From NCBI GenBank assembly GCA_030123625.1, contig CP126121.1:4132179-4196178 (forward strand): DNA of 64,000 bases, in the 5' to 3' direction. Below, piece after piece: positions 51,178 through 58,418 of the stretch. Every line of letters begins with the position of its first letter. Position 1 is the stretch's first letter. The translations under genes and the position numbers were made by a program. The notes under the pieces are model-generated. The model saw nothing but the letters and a program-made list of their open reading frames with translations. It ran no database searches and was not told the origin of the DNA. This stretch comes from Nitrospira sp. (GTDB taxonomy: Bacteria > Nitrospirota > Nitrospiria > Nitrospirales > Nitrospiraceae).

Positions 51178-54100
51178 ATGCATGGATTGTTCACGCATGG
51201 TAAGATGCCGCCGATGCCGCTCGCCCAGTTTCATCCCACGATCTCCGAATGGTTTTCTTCACGCGTCGGTCAGCCGACCGACGTTCAAATCCAAGCGTGG
51301 CCTGCGATCCAGTCAGGAGCGGATGCGCTGATCGCGGCGCCGACCGGATCAGGCAAGACCCTCGCGGCCTTTCTTTCCTGCATCGATCAACTCTTTAAAC
51401 AGGCGCTCAATCGTGAACTCGACGATCACACGCGGGTCCTGTATGTTTCACCGCTCAAGGCGCTGAGCAATGATATCCAAAAGAATCTCCAGAAACCGCT
51501 CACAGAAATCGGGCAGATGGCGTTGCAGAACGGCCTATTGATGCCCGAACTGCGCGTCCTGGTCCGGACCGGCGATACACCGATGACGGATCGGCAGCAG
51601 ATGCTCAAGCGCCCCCCCCATATCCTCGTCACGACGCCCGAGTCACTCTTCATCCTGCTGACGGCCGACAAGAGCCGACGTCTGTTGCAAACCGTACGGA
51701 CGATCATTGTCGATGAAATCCATGCGCTGGCTCCGAACAAGCGTGGGGCCCATGTGGCGCTCTCGCTAGAACGGCTGGAGGCGTTGACATTGACGAAGCC
51801 GCAACGGATCGGCCTTTCAGCCACGCAGCGCCCCATAGAAACGATCGCGCACTTTCTGGTCGGCGACCGTTCGATGCCGACGATCATCGATGTGGGCCAC
51901 AGGAGGCGGATGGATCTTGCGGTTGAAGTACCGAAGGATGAGTTGAGCGCCATCGCGACGAATGCCATCTGGGCGGACATCTATGACCGTGTGGCTGAGC
52001 TGGTGCGGCAACATCGCACGACCTTGGTCTTCGTCAACACACGCCGCTTGGCGGAGCGGGTTTCTCACTATCTTGAAGAACGGCTTTCGGATCTCGGACC
52101 TGACGCGGTGGCGGCTCATCACGGCAGCCTGTCACGGCAGATTCGGCTGTCGGCGGAGGAACGGCTGAAGTCCGGCAAGACCCGCGTGGTGGTGGCGACG
52201 GCGTCGCTTGAACTTGGAATCGACGTCGGCACAATCGATCTGGTCTGCCAAATCGGGTCGCCGCGATCGATCGCCACCGGCTTACAACGAATGGGTCGCG
52301 CCGGCCACTGGATCAAGGCAGTTCCGAAAGGCCGGTTGTTCGCCACGACCAGGGATGAACTGATCGAGTGTGCCGCACTGATCCATGCGATCAAGGACGG
52401 GACGTTGGACCGCATCGAGGTCCCGAGGGCACCGCTCGACATTCTGGCTCAACAAATCGTGGCCGCTGCAGCAACGCAAGCTTGGACGGAAGAAGAACTC
52501 TTTTCTCTGATCCGTCGTGCCGGTCCCTATCGTGAATTGGAACGGGCCACGTTCGACCGTATCGTCCGGATGTTGGCGGAGGGGATCGCCACGAATCGTG
52601 GCCGAGGACTGGCCTATCTTTACCACGACCGGATCAATCGTCGCATCAAGGGCCGTCGCGGAGCGCGGCTGGCGGCGATCACCTCAGGCGGTGCCATTCC
52701 CGATACCGCCAACTATGCAGTGGTAGCGGAACCGGACGGCACGGTTGTCGGAACCGTGGATGAAGACTTTGCCGTGGAGAGTCTGGCCGGCGACATCATG
52801 CTGCTGGGCAATACGTCGTGGCGCGTCAAGGGAGTCGAGATGGGAAAAGTGCGGGTGGAAGACGCCCATGGCGCGCCGCCCAATATTCCATTCTGGCGCG
52901 GGGAAGCTCCGTCGCGCACGGCGGAACTTTCCGCAGAAGTGGCTTGGCTCCGTCAGACGATCGCGGAACGGGCGGACTCTTGCTTGTCGGCCATTCAATG
53001 GCTGAAGCAGGACTGCGGCCTGAATCAACGGGGAGCCCAACAAGCTATCGAATACGTCTTGATGGGGAAATCTGTATTGGGAACCGTGCCGACCCAGGAC
53101 ACGATCGTGGCCGAACGGTTCTTCGATGAAAGCGGTGGGATGCAACTGGTGATTCATGCCCCGTTCGGAGGACGCGTCAACAAAGCCTGGGGACTCGCGT
53201 TGCGGAAGCGGTTTTGCGTGACGTTCGACTTTGAACTGCAGGCGGCGGCGACGGACAATGGGCTCGTTATTTCGCTCGGTGAGAAGCACAGTTTTCCGCT
53301 GGAGTCCGTGTTCGGCTATCTTCATTCCAATCATGTGCGCGAGGTATTGATCCAGGCGGTGCTGCTCGCGCCGATGTTCGCCACCCGTTGGCGCTGGAAC
53401 GCGTCACGATCGTTGGCCTTGCTGCGCTTCGCGAAGGGCAAGAAAGTTCCGCCACAGATCCAGCGGATGAAAGCGGAAGACTTACTGGCCTCGGTATTTC
53501 CCGACGCGATTGCCTGTCAGGATAATCTGACCGGAGAACGGGCGATGCGGCAGATTCCTGATCATCCGCTCGTCCAGGAAACACTGCGCGACTGTCTGGC
53601 CGAAGCGATGGATGTCGACGGTCTCACACATGTGTTGCAAGGCATCGAATCCGGTTCGATCACCTGTATCGCGGTCGATTCTCCGGCGCCGTCCGTCCTT
53701 TCGCACGAAATCCTCAACGCAAATCCATACGCCTTCCTGGACGATGCGCCGCTGGAGGAACGAAGGGCTCGGGCGGTCGAGCTGCGACGGACTTTGCCGC
53801 CTGACCTATTCGGAGAGATCGGAGCGCTCGATCCGGCGGCAATTGCCGAAGTTGCCAGCGAATCATGGCCGGTCGTGCGCGATGCCGATGAACTGCATGA
53901 TGCGCTGCTGACACTGGTCTGGGTGCCTGAGTCTGAATCAACACAGTGGGCCGGCTATATGCCGTCACTCTTGGAATCCGGCCGTGCCGTCTCTCTTGCG
54001 CTTCACGCTTCACGTTTCACGCCGCACGAGGTCACGGGGTGGGCGGCAACAGAAAATAGGGACCGGCTTGAACAGTTGTTCACGACTGGTGATGATTCGA

Positions 54101-55605
54101 CGCTCGATGCCGTAGTGCTCGGGTGGATGGAGAGCATCGGCCCCACGACCACGTGTGAATTAGCCGAACGTCTCCATTTGCCCGTTGATGCCGTCAACGC
54201 CTCAATGGTTCGGCTTGAGGCTCAAGGACAGGTACTACGCGGACAGTTTCGCTCTACCTCAGCACTATCCACTCAGCACTCAGCACTCTCCGGCGAGGTT
54301 CAAGCTTCGCCGGAGTGGTGCCACCGTCGTTTGCTGGCGCGCATCCATCGCCTGACGATCGGCATCTTGCGCAAGGAAGTGGAGCCGGTGACGGCATCGG
54401 ACTTCATGCGATTCTTGATGCAATGGCAGCATGTCATGCCGGGATCGCGTCAACATGATGGAGAAGCAGGTCTGCTGCAAGTGATCGGACAACTCGCAGG
54501 ATATGAGGCCGCTGCGTCTGCGTGGGAACCGCATCTGTTACGGACGCGTATGGCGAAATATGAGCCGGCACTCTTGGACCGGCTCTGTCTTAGTGGGGCG
54601 GTCAGCTGGGGGCGGCTCTCTCCTCATCCGAGGTTTTCACAGGCAGGGGAGACGGATCGGCGGCGCATTGTTCCGACAAGTCTCGCGCCTATCAGTCTTT
54701 TTCCCCGTGAAGACGGTGAATGGTTAATGAATGTTGTCCGTGGTGAGACGACCACCGCTCCAGCTGCTCCCTATTCTCAGCTGAGTGCGGTGGCACAGGA
54801 TCTGTGTCGTGCCTTACGACAACAAGGCGCCAGCTTCTTCGACGACTTGGTGCGCATGGTCAACCATCTTCCGACAGAGGTCGAAAATGGGCTGTGGGAA
54901 TTGGTGGCGGCCGGTCTGGTGACGGCCGATGGGTTCGATAATCTTCGCGCCCTCATGGATCCGCATCGACGCCGCGCTGAAGGCCGTGAGCGGACCCGTC
55001 GGCCTCGGCATGCAGCAGGACGGTGGTCATTGTTGAGACCAGTGAATCAGTCGCGAGTCAATGGTCAATGGTCATCAGGTTTGGATCAAGCCATCAGCCA
55101 GCAGCCATCAGCCGTCGGCCCTTCTGCTTTAACTCAGCACTCAACACTCAGCACTCAACACTGCGAGCGCACAGCTCGCCTGTTGCTTCGCCGCTACGGG
55201 GTTGTGTTTCGCGATGTGCTGGCACGGGAATCGTTGGTTCAGTCGTGGCGGGATCTGCTTGTGCAGTATCGGCGCATGGAGATGGCCGGAGAAGTTCGCG
55301 GCGGCCGATTTGTAGACGGATTTACCGGAGAACAATTCGCGTTGCCGGAAGCGGTGGAAGCCCTGCGAGCAATCCGAAAAAAGAGTCCCTCCGCAGGGAT
55401 GGAGCACGAGATCAAACTCTCAGCCACGGACCCATTGAACCTCGCCGGGGTGATTCTTCCTGGTCCTCGTGTCCCAGCGGTGCCCACCAATTTTCTTGTG
55501 TTCAAGGACGGCGCACTTTCCCGCACGGTGATCGGACGGCAAGGTAATGTGGCGCTGTCCATTGCCGAGCCGACCGGCCCGGCAACAGTCCGACTGCCTG
55601 CATGA
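51178..55605 (+). CDS. lhr: Lhr-family DNA helicase (full length)
   Basis: The product of about 1475 residues is a superfamily 2 helicase: Walker A APTGSGKT near residue 55, DEIH box near 179, SAT motif (LSATQRP), and motif VI QRMGRAGH. A long Lhr winged-helix/core region and a C-terminal extension follow, as in E. coli Lhr. Lhr unwinds DNA and DNA:RNA hybrids during repair. Start candidates are ATGs at 51178, 51205 and 51214, none with a good ribosome-binding site. MPLAQFHPTISEWF at 51214 is where family similarity begins. Heptamer repeat arrays interrupt the coding sequence in frame in at least three places in the last third. Confidence 0.9.
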   Translation: MHGLFTHGKMPPMPLAQFHPTISEWFSSRVGQPTDVQIQAWPAIQSGADALIAAPTGSGKTLAAFLSCIDQLFKQALNRELDDHTRVLYVSPLKALSNDIQKNLQKPLTEIGQMALQNGLLMPELRVLVRTGDTPMTDRQQMLKRPPHILVTTPESLFILLTADKSRRLLQTVRTIIVDEIHALAPNKRGAHVALSLERLEALTLTKPQRIGLSATQRPIETIAHFLVGDRSMPTIIDVGHRRRMDLAVEVPKDELSAIATNAIWADIYDRVAELVRQHRTTLVFVNTRRLAERVSHYLEERLSDLGPDAVAAHHGSLSRQIRLSAEERLKSGKTRVVVATASLELGIDVGTIDLVCQIGSPRSIATGLQRMGRAGHWIKAVPKGRLFATTRDELIECAALIHAIKDGTLDRIEVPRAPLDILAQQIVAAAATQAWTEEELFSLIRRAGPYRELERATFDRIVRMLAEGIATNRGRGLAYLYHDRINRRIKGRRGARLAAITSGGAIPDTANYAVVAEPDGTVVGTVDEDFAVESLAGDIMLLGNTSWRVKGVEMGKVRVEDAHGAPPNIPFWRGEAPSRTAELSAEVAWLRQTIAERADSCLSAIQWLKQDCGLNQRGAQQAIEYVLMGKSVLGTVPTQDTIVAERFFDESGGMQLVIHAPFGGRVNKAWGLALRKRFCVTFDFELQAAATDNGLVISLGEKHSFPLESVFGYLHSNHVREVLIQAVLLAPMFATRWRWNASRSLALLRFAKGKKVPPQIQRMKAEDLLASVFPDAIACQDNLTGERAMRQIPDHPLVQETLRDCLAEAMDVDGLTHVLQGIESGSITCIAVDSPAPSVLSHEILNANPYAFLDDAPLEERRARAVELRRTLPPDLFGEIGALDPAAIAEVASESWPVVRDADELHDALLTLVWVPESESTQWAGYMPSLLESGRAVSLALHASRFTPHEVTGWAATENRDRLEQLFTTGDDSTLDAVVLGWMESIGPTTTCELAERLHLPVDAVNASMVRLEAQGQVLRGQFRSTSALSTQHSALSGEVQASPEWCHRRLLARIHRLTIGILRKEVEPVTASDFMRFLMQWQHVMPGSRQHDGEAGLLQVIGQLAGYEAAASAWEPHLLRTRMAKYEPALLDRLCLSGAVSWGRLSPHPRFSQAGETDRRRIVPTSLAPISLFPREDGEWLMNVVRGETTTAPAAPYSQLSAVAQDLCRALRQQGASFFDDLVRMVNHLPTEVENGLWELVAAGLVTADGFDNLRALMDPHRRRAEGRERTRRPRHAAGRWSLLRPVNQSRVNGQWSSGLDQAISQQPSAVGPSALTQHSTLSTQHCERTARLLLRRYGVVFRDVLARESLVQSWRDLLVQYRRMEMAGEVRGGRFVDGFTGEQFALPEAVEALRAIRKKSPSAGMEHEIKLSATDPLNLAGVILPGPRVPAVPTNFLVFKDGALSRTVIGRQGNVALSIAEPTGPATVRLPA
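53999..54026. repeat. Heptanucleotide array (CGCTTCA)n inside lhr
   Basis: Four 7-base units: CGCTTCA, CGCTTCA, CGTTTCA, CGCCGCA. In the lhr frame they encode LHASRFTPH. The reading frame stays open. Confidence 0.7.
54258..54292. repeat. Heptanucleotide array (CTCAGCA)n inside lhr
   Basis: Five 7-base units: CTCAGCA, CTATCCA, CTCAGCA, CTCAGCA, CTCTCCG, encoding SALSTQHSALS in the lhr product. It is the same unit and nearly the same order as the array at the end of the MFS transporter gene. Confidence 0.8.
55050..55167. repeat. Composite of three heptanucleotide arrays inside lhr
   Basis: Three neighbouring arrays lie in about 118 bp. The first is GTCGCGA, GTCAATG, GTCAATG, GTCATCA (55050-55077). 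The second is GCCATCA, GCCAGCA, GCCATCA, GCCGTCG (55090-55117). The third is CTCAGCA, CTCAACA, CTCAGCA, CTCAACA, CTGCGAG (55133-55167). The encoded stretch is Ser/Gln-rich (QAISQQPSAVG, QHSTLSTQHC) and unlike the flanking helicase sequence. Confidence 0.8.
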
Positions 55606-55615
55606 ATTTAACGGG

Positions 55616-56020
55616 TCAGTACACGAACGGTTTGGACGTCTCGCGCAAAAGGCTGAGCAAGCTCGTAGGATCGCGATCAACCATTTGGGCATAATTCGCT
55701 TGGGCGTCGGAAAAAAACGCCGGTTGTCGATCGGTTGGAATGCCCAACAGCCGACTCACGGATCCCAGATACTCTCCTCTCCCGGCTGCCAGATCCTGTC
55801 GCAAGTTCTCATGATTGAAGCTCACAAACGCCGTCGCTTTGAAGTCCGGCTTGATCTGACCGTCTTCGCTCCACCAGGCCGCTCCCGACGTTGTGCCGGT
55901 GATGTTGGACGTTGTGTCGGTCGTTTGATTCAAGGTGGCCTTGATCGTGCAACCGGTCGACGACAGAAGCACCACAACCACGCCGGCAAGGATCAATGGT
56001 CGGACTGGAATTCGCCACAT
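55616..56020 (-). CDS. DUF3015-like lipoprotein
   Basis: The 134-residue lipoprotein has a signal peptide with lipobox LSSTGC. The mature part begins TIKATLNQTTDTTSN and GTTSGAAWW and ends with a GRGEYLGSVSRLLGIPTDRQPAFF helix region, a pattern shared with the DUF3015 family. The molecular function is unknown. The ATG at 56020 has AAGGAG seven bases upstream. An ATG two codons earlier is too close to that site. It is convergent with lhr, with 10 bp between the stops. Confidence 0.65.
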   Translation of the reverse strand: MWRIPVRPLILAGVVVVLLSSTGCTIKATLNQTTDTTSNITGTTSGAAWWSEDGQIKPDFKATAFVSFNHENLRQDLAAGRGEYLGSVSRLLGIPTDRQPAFFSDAQANYAQMVDRDPTSLLSLLRETSKPFVY

Positions 56021-56199
56021 AATCATTCTCCTTGGCCAGATACAACCACTCGCAGGTTTTTCAATATAGCAGAAAGGAGCGGATTCGGCCATCGAGCGAG
56101 ATAGAAAATGGTGAAATGTACTCGCCGAGTGGCGCTGAGCGTTGACAAGTCCTCAGAGCCAAGCAAGAATCATAGCTCGACGTTGACAAGGAGGATGAA

Positions 56200-56427
56200 A
56201 TGACAAACTTGGCGGAAGTCATTAAACGCGCGATGAGCCTGGATGTCCGAGATCGAGCCGCTCTAGCGGAGAAACTTCTTGCTAGCCTGGATGAGTTGAG
56301 CGAGGCTGAAGCGGACCTTCTCTGGGCAGAAGAATCGCAACGGCGATTAGATCAGTATCATGCAGGCCAGGCCAACGCCGTTTCAGCGGACGCAGTTCAT
56401 GCCAAGGTGAATAAGCTCTTGCGATGA
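56200..56427 (+). CDS. Addiction-module antitoxin (TIGR02574-like)
   Basis: The 75-residue protein is a typical small antitoxin of the putative addiction-module family. A helical N-terminus (LAEVIKRAMSLDVRDRAALAEKLLASLDEL) is followed by ESQRRLDQYHAGQANAVSADAVH, which would bind the toxin. GGAGG lies six bases before the ATG. Its stop overlaps the start of the downstream ParE-like toxin gene (ATGATG), so both would be translated together. The toxin carries a frameshift, so the antitoxin may have lost its target. Confidence 0.8.
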   Translation: MTNLAEVIKRAMSLDVRDRAALAEKLLASLDELSEAEADLLWAEESQRRLDQYHAGQANAVSADAVHAKVNKLLR

Positions 56428-56722
56428 TGCCGCTTCGATATCACGAGGCGCGGAAGAAGAGGTGCTGAACGAAATCGTTTATCTCGAGTTACAAGCCCAA
56501 GGGCTGGGCCGGCGATTCTTTGCAGAGGTTCGACGAGCTGAAGACCGCATCCTACAATTTCCACAGTCGGCTAAAGAGATTCGCCCCGGCATTCGGAAGA
56601 CCATTCTTCGGACTTTTCAGTATTCGCTCATATATTCGATTGAACCGGAAGAAATATTAGTTTTGGCGGTGGCTCACCATCGTCGGCGTCCCGACTATTG
56701 GGCCGGTCGCTTAACTGGATAG
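56424..56722 (+). pseudogene. ParE/RelE-like toxin gene with N-terminal frameshift
   Basis: The frame opening at 56424 (MMPLRYHEA) runs into RKKRC and a stop. The ParE core (EEEVLNEIVYLELQA ... ILRTFQYSLIYSIEPEEILVLAVAHHRRRP) continues in another frame to 56722. Inserting one base at about 56448-56452 (GAGGCG-CGGAAG, expected GAGGCGGCGGAAG) joins the halves as HEAAEEEVL. A GTG at 56462 could start the second frame alone and would lack about 13 residues. ParE toxins inhibit gyrase. As read, the toxin is probably inactive or truncated. Confidence 0.7.
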
Positions 56723-56724
56723 CC

Positions 56725-57324
56725 ATGGACCCGAAGCACACCGCTCAACAGTACGATGCCATCGCGGCATGGTGGCTTCAACAAATGAAAGATTCGACGT
56801 ACGGCGTGACGGCACTCGAGCGCGCGCTTACATTCGTCGGGGCAGGGCGACATGCATTGGATGTTGGATGCGGATGTGAGGGCCGATTTCTCAGGATACT
56901 CTTGGAACGAGGATTTAATTGCACCGGACTCGACATCTCGCAAGAAATGATAGTTTTGGCAACGCAACGCTATCCAACTGTTTCATTTGTGACAGGTGAT
57001 GCCTGTACATGGTCTCTACCACGGCAGTACGACCTGATCACGGCTTGGGATAGTATCTTTCATCTTCCGTTGGAGGCACATGAGTTCGTTATAGGAAAAC
57101 TATGCAAAGGATTGTCGCCGGATGGCGTGCTGCTGTTCACGTGTGGAGATGGGAGAGAGCCAGGAACCATTCAGGGAGAATTCGGTGGCAAGCGATTTGA
57201 GTACAGCTCGTTGGGTATTGTTGAGTTTATCCGACTCCTACATTATGCCGGCTGTACGATTCAACATCTTGAACGCGATCAGCACCCGTTGAATCATGTG
57301 TACATCGTGGCTAAGAAATTGTAG
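56725..57324 (+). CDS. Class I SAM-dependent methyltransferase
   Basis: The 199-residue protein has the Rossmann methyltransferase layout: ALDVGCGCEGRFLRIL (motif I), TGLDISQEMI (motif II acidic residue), VTGDACTW, and YDLITAWDSIFHLP (motif IV). The substrate cannot be assigned. The ATG at 56725 begins two bases after the toxin stop, so it might be read with the toxin-antitoxin operon. A longer frame from 56698 overlaps the toxin. GC-rich signal and codon use look like its neighbours. Confidence 0.8.
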   Translation: MDPKHTAQQYDAIAAWWLQQMKDSTYGVTALERALTFVGAGRHALDVGCGCEGRFLRILLERGFNCTGLDISQEMIVLATQRYPTVSFVTGDACTWSLPRQYDLITAWDSIFHLPLEAHEFVIGKLCKGLSPDGVLLFTCGDGREPGTIQGEFGGKRFEYSSLGIVEFIRLLHYAGCTIQHLERDQHPLNHVYIVAKKL

Positions 57325-57426
57325 AGCATCAAGTCAAATAAGATCGCGCTCGAATAAGGGCTTAAACCTGCAATTTGCATTTAAATCTTCCGGCGCTCCT
57401 CGTTCAACGTTATCACCGCGTTATTT

Positions 57427-57774
57427 TTAACGAGCCCTCTGCGGAAACTCTGGAGCAGGCGGCTGAGCCGGAGCGGGCGGTGGAGCAGGTAGCTGAAAGG
57501 TCTGATTGTGCAGTTGAAGGGGAGGGCCAAGGTTCATGGATGGACTTTGCGGTGGCTGCACCTTGATGATTCGTTCACCATTAGGCAGAACGATCGTGCT
57601 TTCGACATTCCATTGATCGTCTTTGTAGACGTGAATGCCACCTTCCGGACCCAGCACTTGGTTTAACCGTTCCTTCGCGCTCGGTTGTTGAGGTAGCTCC
57701 TCCCGGACGGCGAGGGACAGGCTTGGCCAGACCGTTCCGAATATGATAATGAGGCAACCCGTGATCCAGTTCAT
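57427..57774 (-). CDS. Exported Pro-rich protein of unknown function
   Basis: The 115-residue protein has an N-terminal signal peptide (GTVWPSLSLAVRE). A short domain (GGIHVYKDDQWNVESTIVLPNGER) follows, then a C-terminal proline- and glutamine-rich tail (LPAPPPAPAQPPAPEFP). I recognise no family. The proline tail may be a periplasmic linker. The start has no obvious ribosome-binding site, and the gene is convergent with the methyltransferase gene. An AT-rich 60-bp gap separates it from the split ORF on the plus strand. Confidence 0.5.
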   Translation of the reverse strand: MNWITGCLIIIFGTVWPSLSLAVREELPQQPSAKERLNQVLGPEGGIHVYKDDQWNVESTIVLPNGERIIKVQPPQSPSMNLGPPLQLHNQTFQLPAPPPAPAQPPAPEFPQRAR

Positions 57775-57837
57775 GCGGTTATTATACTGCTGACCTTCGG
57801 CTTATCAAAACGCCATGAGTTGGTTGACGGAGGTACT

Positions 57838-58188
57838 ATGACGCTGGCAAACAAATCCGATATGGAAATCCTAGCCATCGCTGATCCGATTATGGACAAT
57901 CTGATGGAGGGATCGACCAAAATAGACCATGAGAAACACACAAGAGATTTCACAGACAGAATGAAACGCATTGTCACGAAAGATTATCTGGAAGCCGTGT
58001 GCAGACAATATTAGGCTGAACGAGGATATTTTGCCGGAAGAGAATTTGTCGCGGTCTTCCGGCGACCGACGTCGATCGCGATTGTGTGGAAGCAGTGGTT
58101 CACGAAACAAGCGGGAGAGTACGTAGCCGAATTGGTTTTAGTGGAAAACGGGTCGAGGTATTTAGTCGATCACGCGATGGTGTCCTAA
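57838..58188 (+). pseudogene. Small NTF2-like protein gene split by an in-frame TAG
   Basis: An ATG at 57838 opens a frame that stops at TAG (58012-58014) after 58 codons (…LEAVCRQY). The same frame then continues open for 57 more codons (AERGYFAGREFVAVF ... RYLVDHAMVS) to TAA at 58186-58188. Both halves read like one compact alpha/beta domain with no shift. The TAG stands where Gln would be natural (CAG to TAG is one transition). It could be a pseudogene, a sequencing error or, less likely, stop readthrough. No pyrrolysine or selenocysteine signal is visible. The NTF2-like fold is a tentative call. Confidence 0.6.
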
Positions 58189-58418
58189 TCGGTCGCAGGC
58201 TCGGGATCCATTATCATAAATCACTGACAGAGGAGGATCAGATGGATAGAAATGGTTCATGAGAAGAAATTGCAAGTAGAGCCGGCCTTGAATACCTTGC
58301 TCCAGCCTATGCATCGGTTTAGGATTGAGTAAATGCATGGACAACCGGACCGGCGTTATATCTCCGTTATATCTCTATATCTTTGTCATAACCTCATTTG
58401 TTAGGAGAGCGATCTGCT

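Noticed and set aside
57838-58188. Selenocysteine or pyrrolysine insertion at the TAG
   Set aside because: TAG is not the selenocysteine codon, and no pyl-type gene or downstream element is visible in the window.
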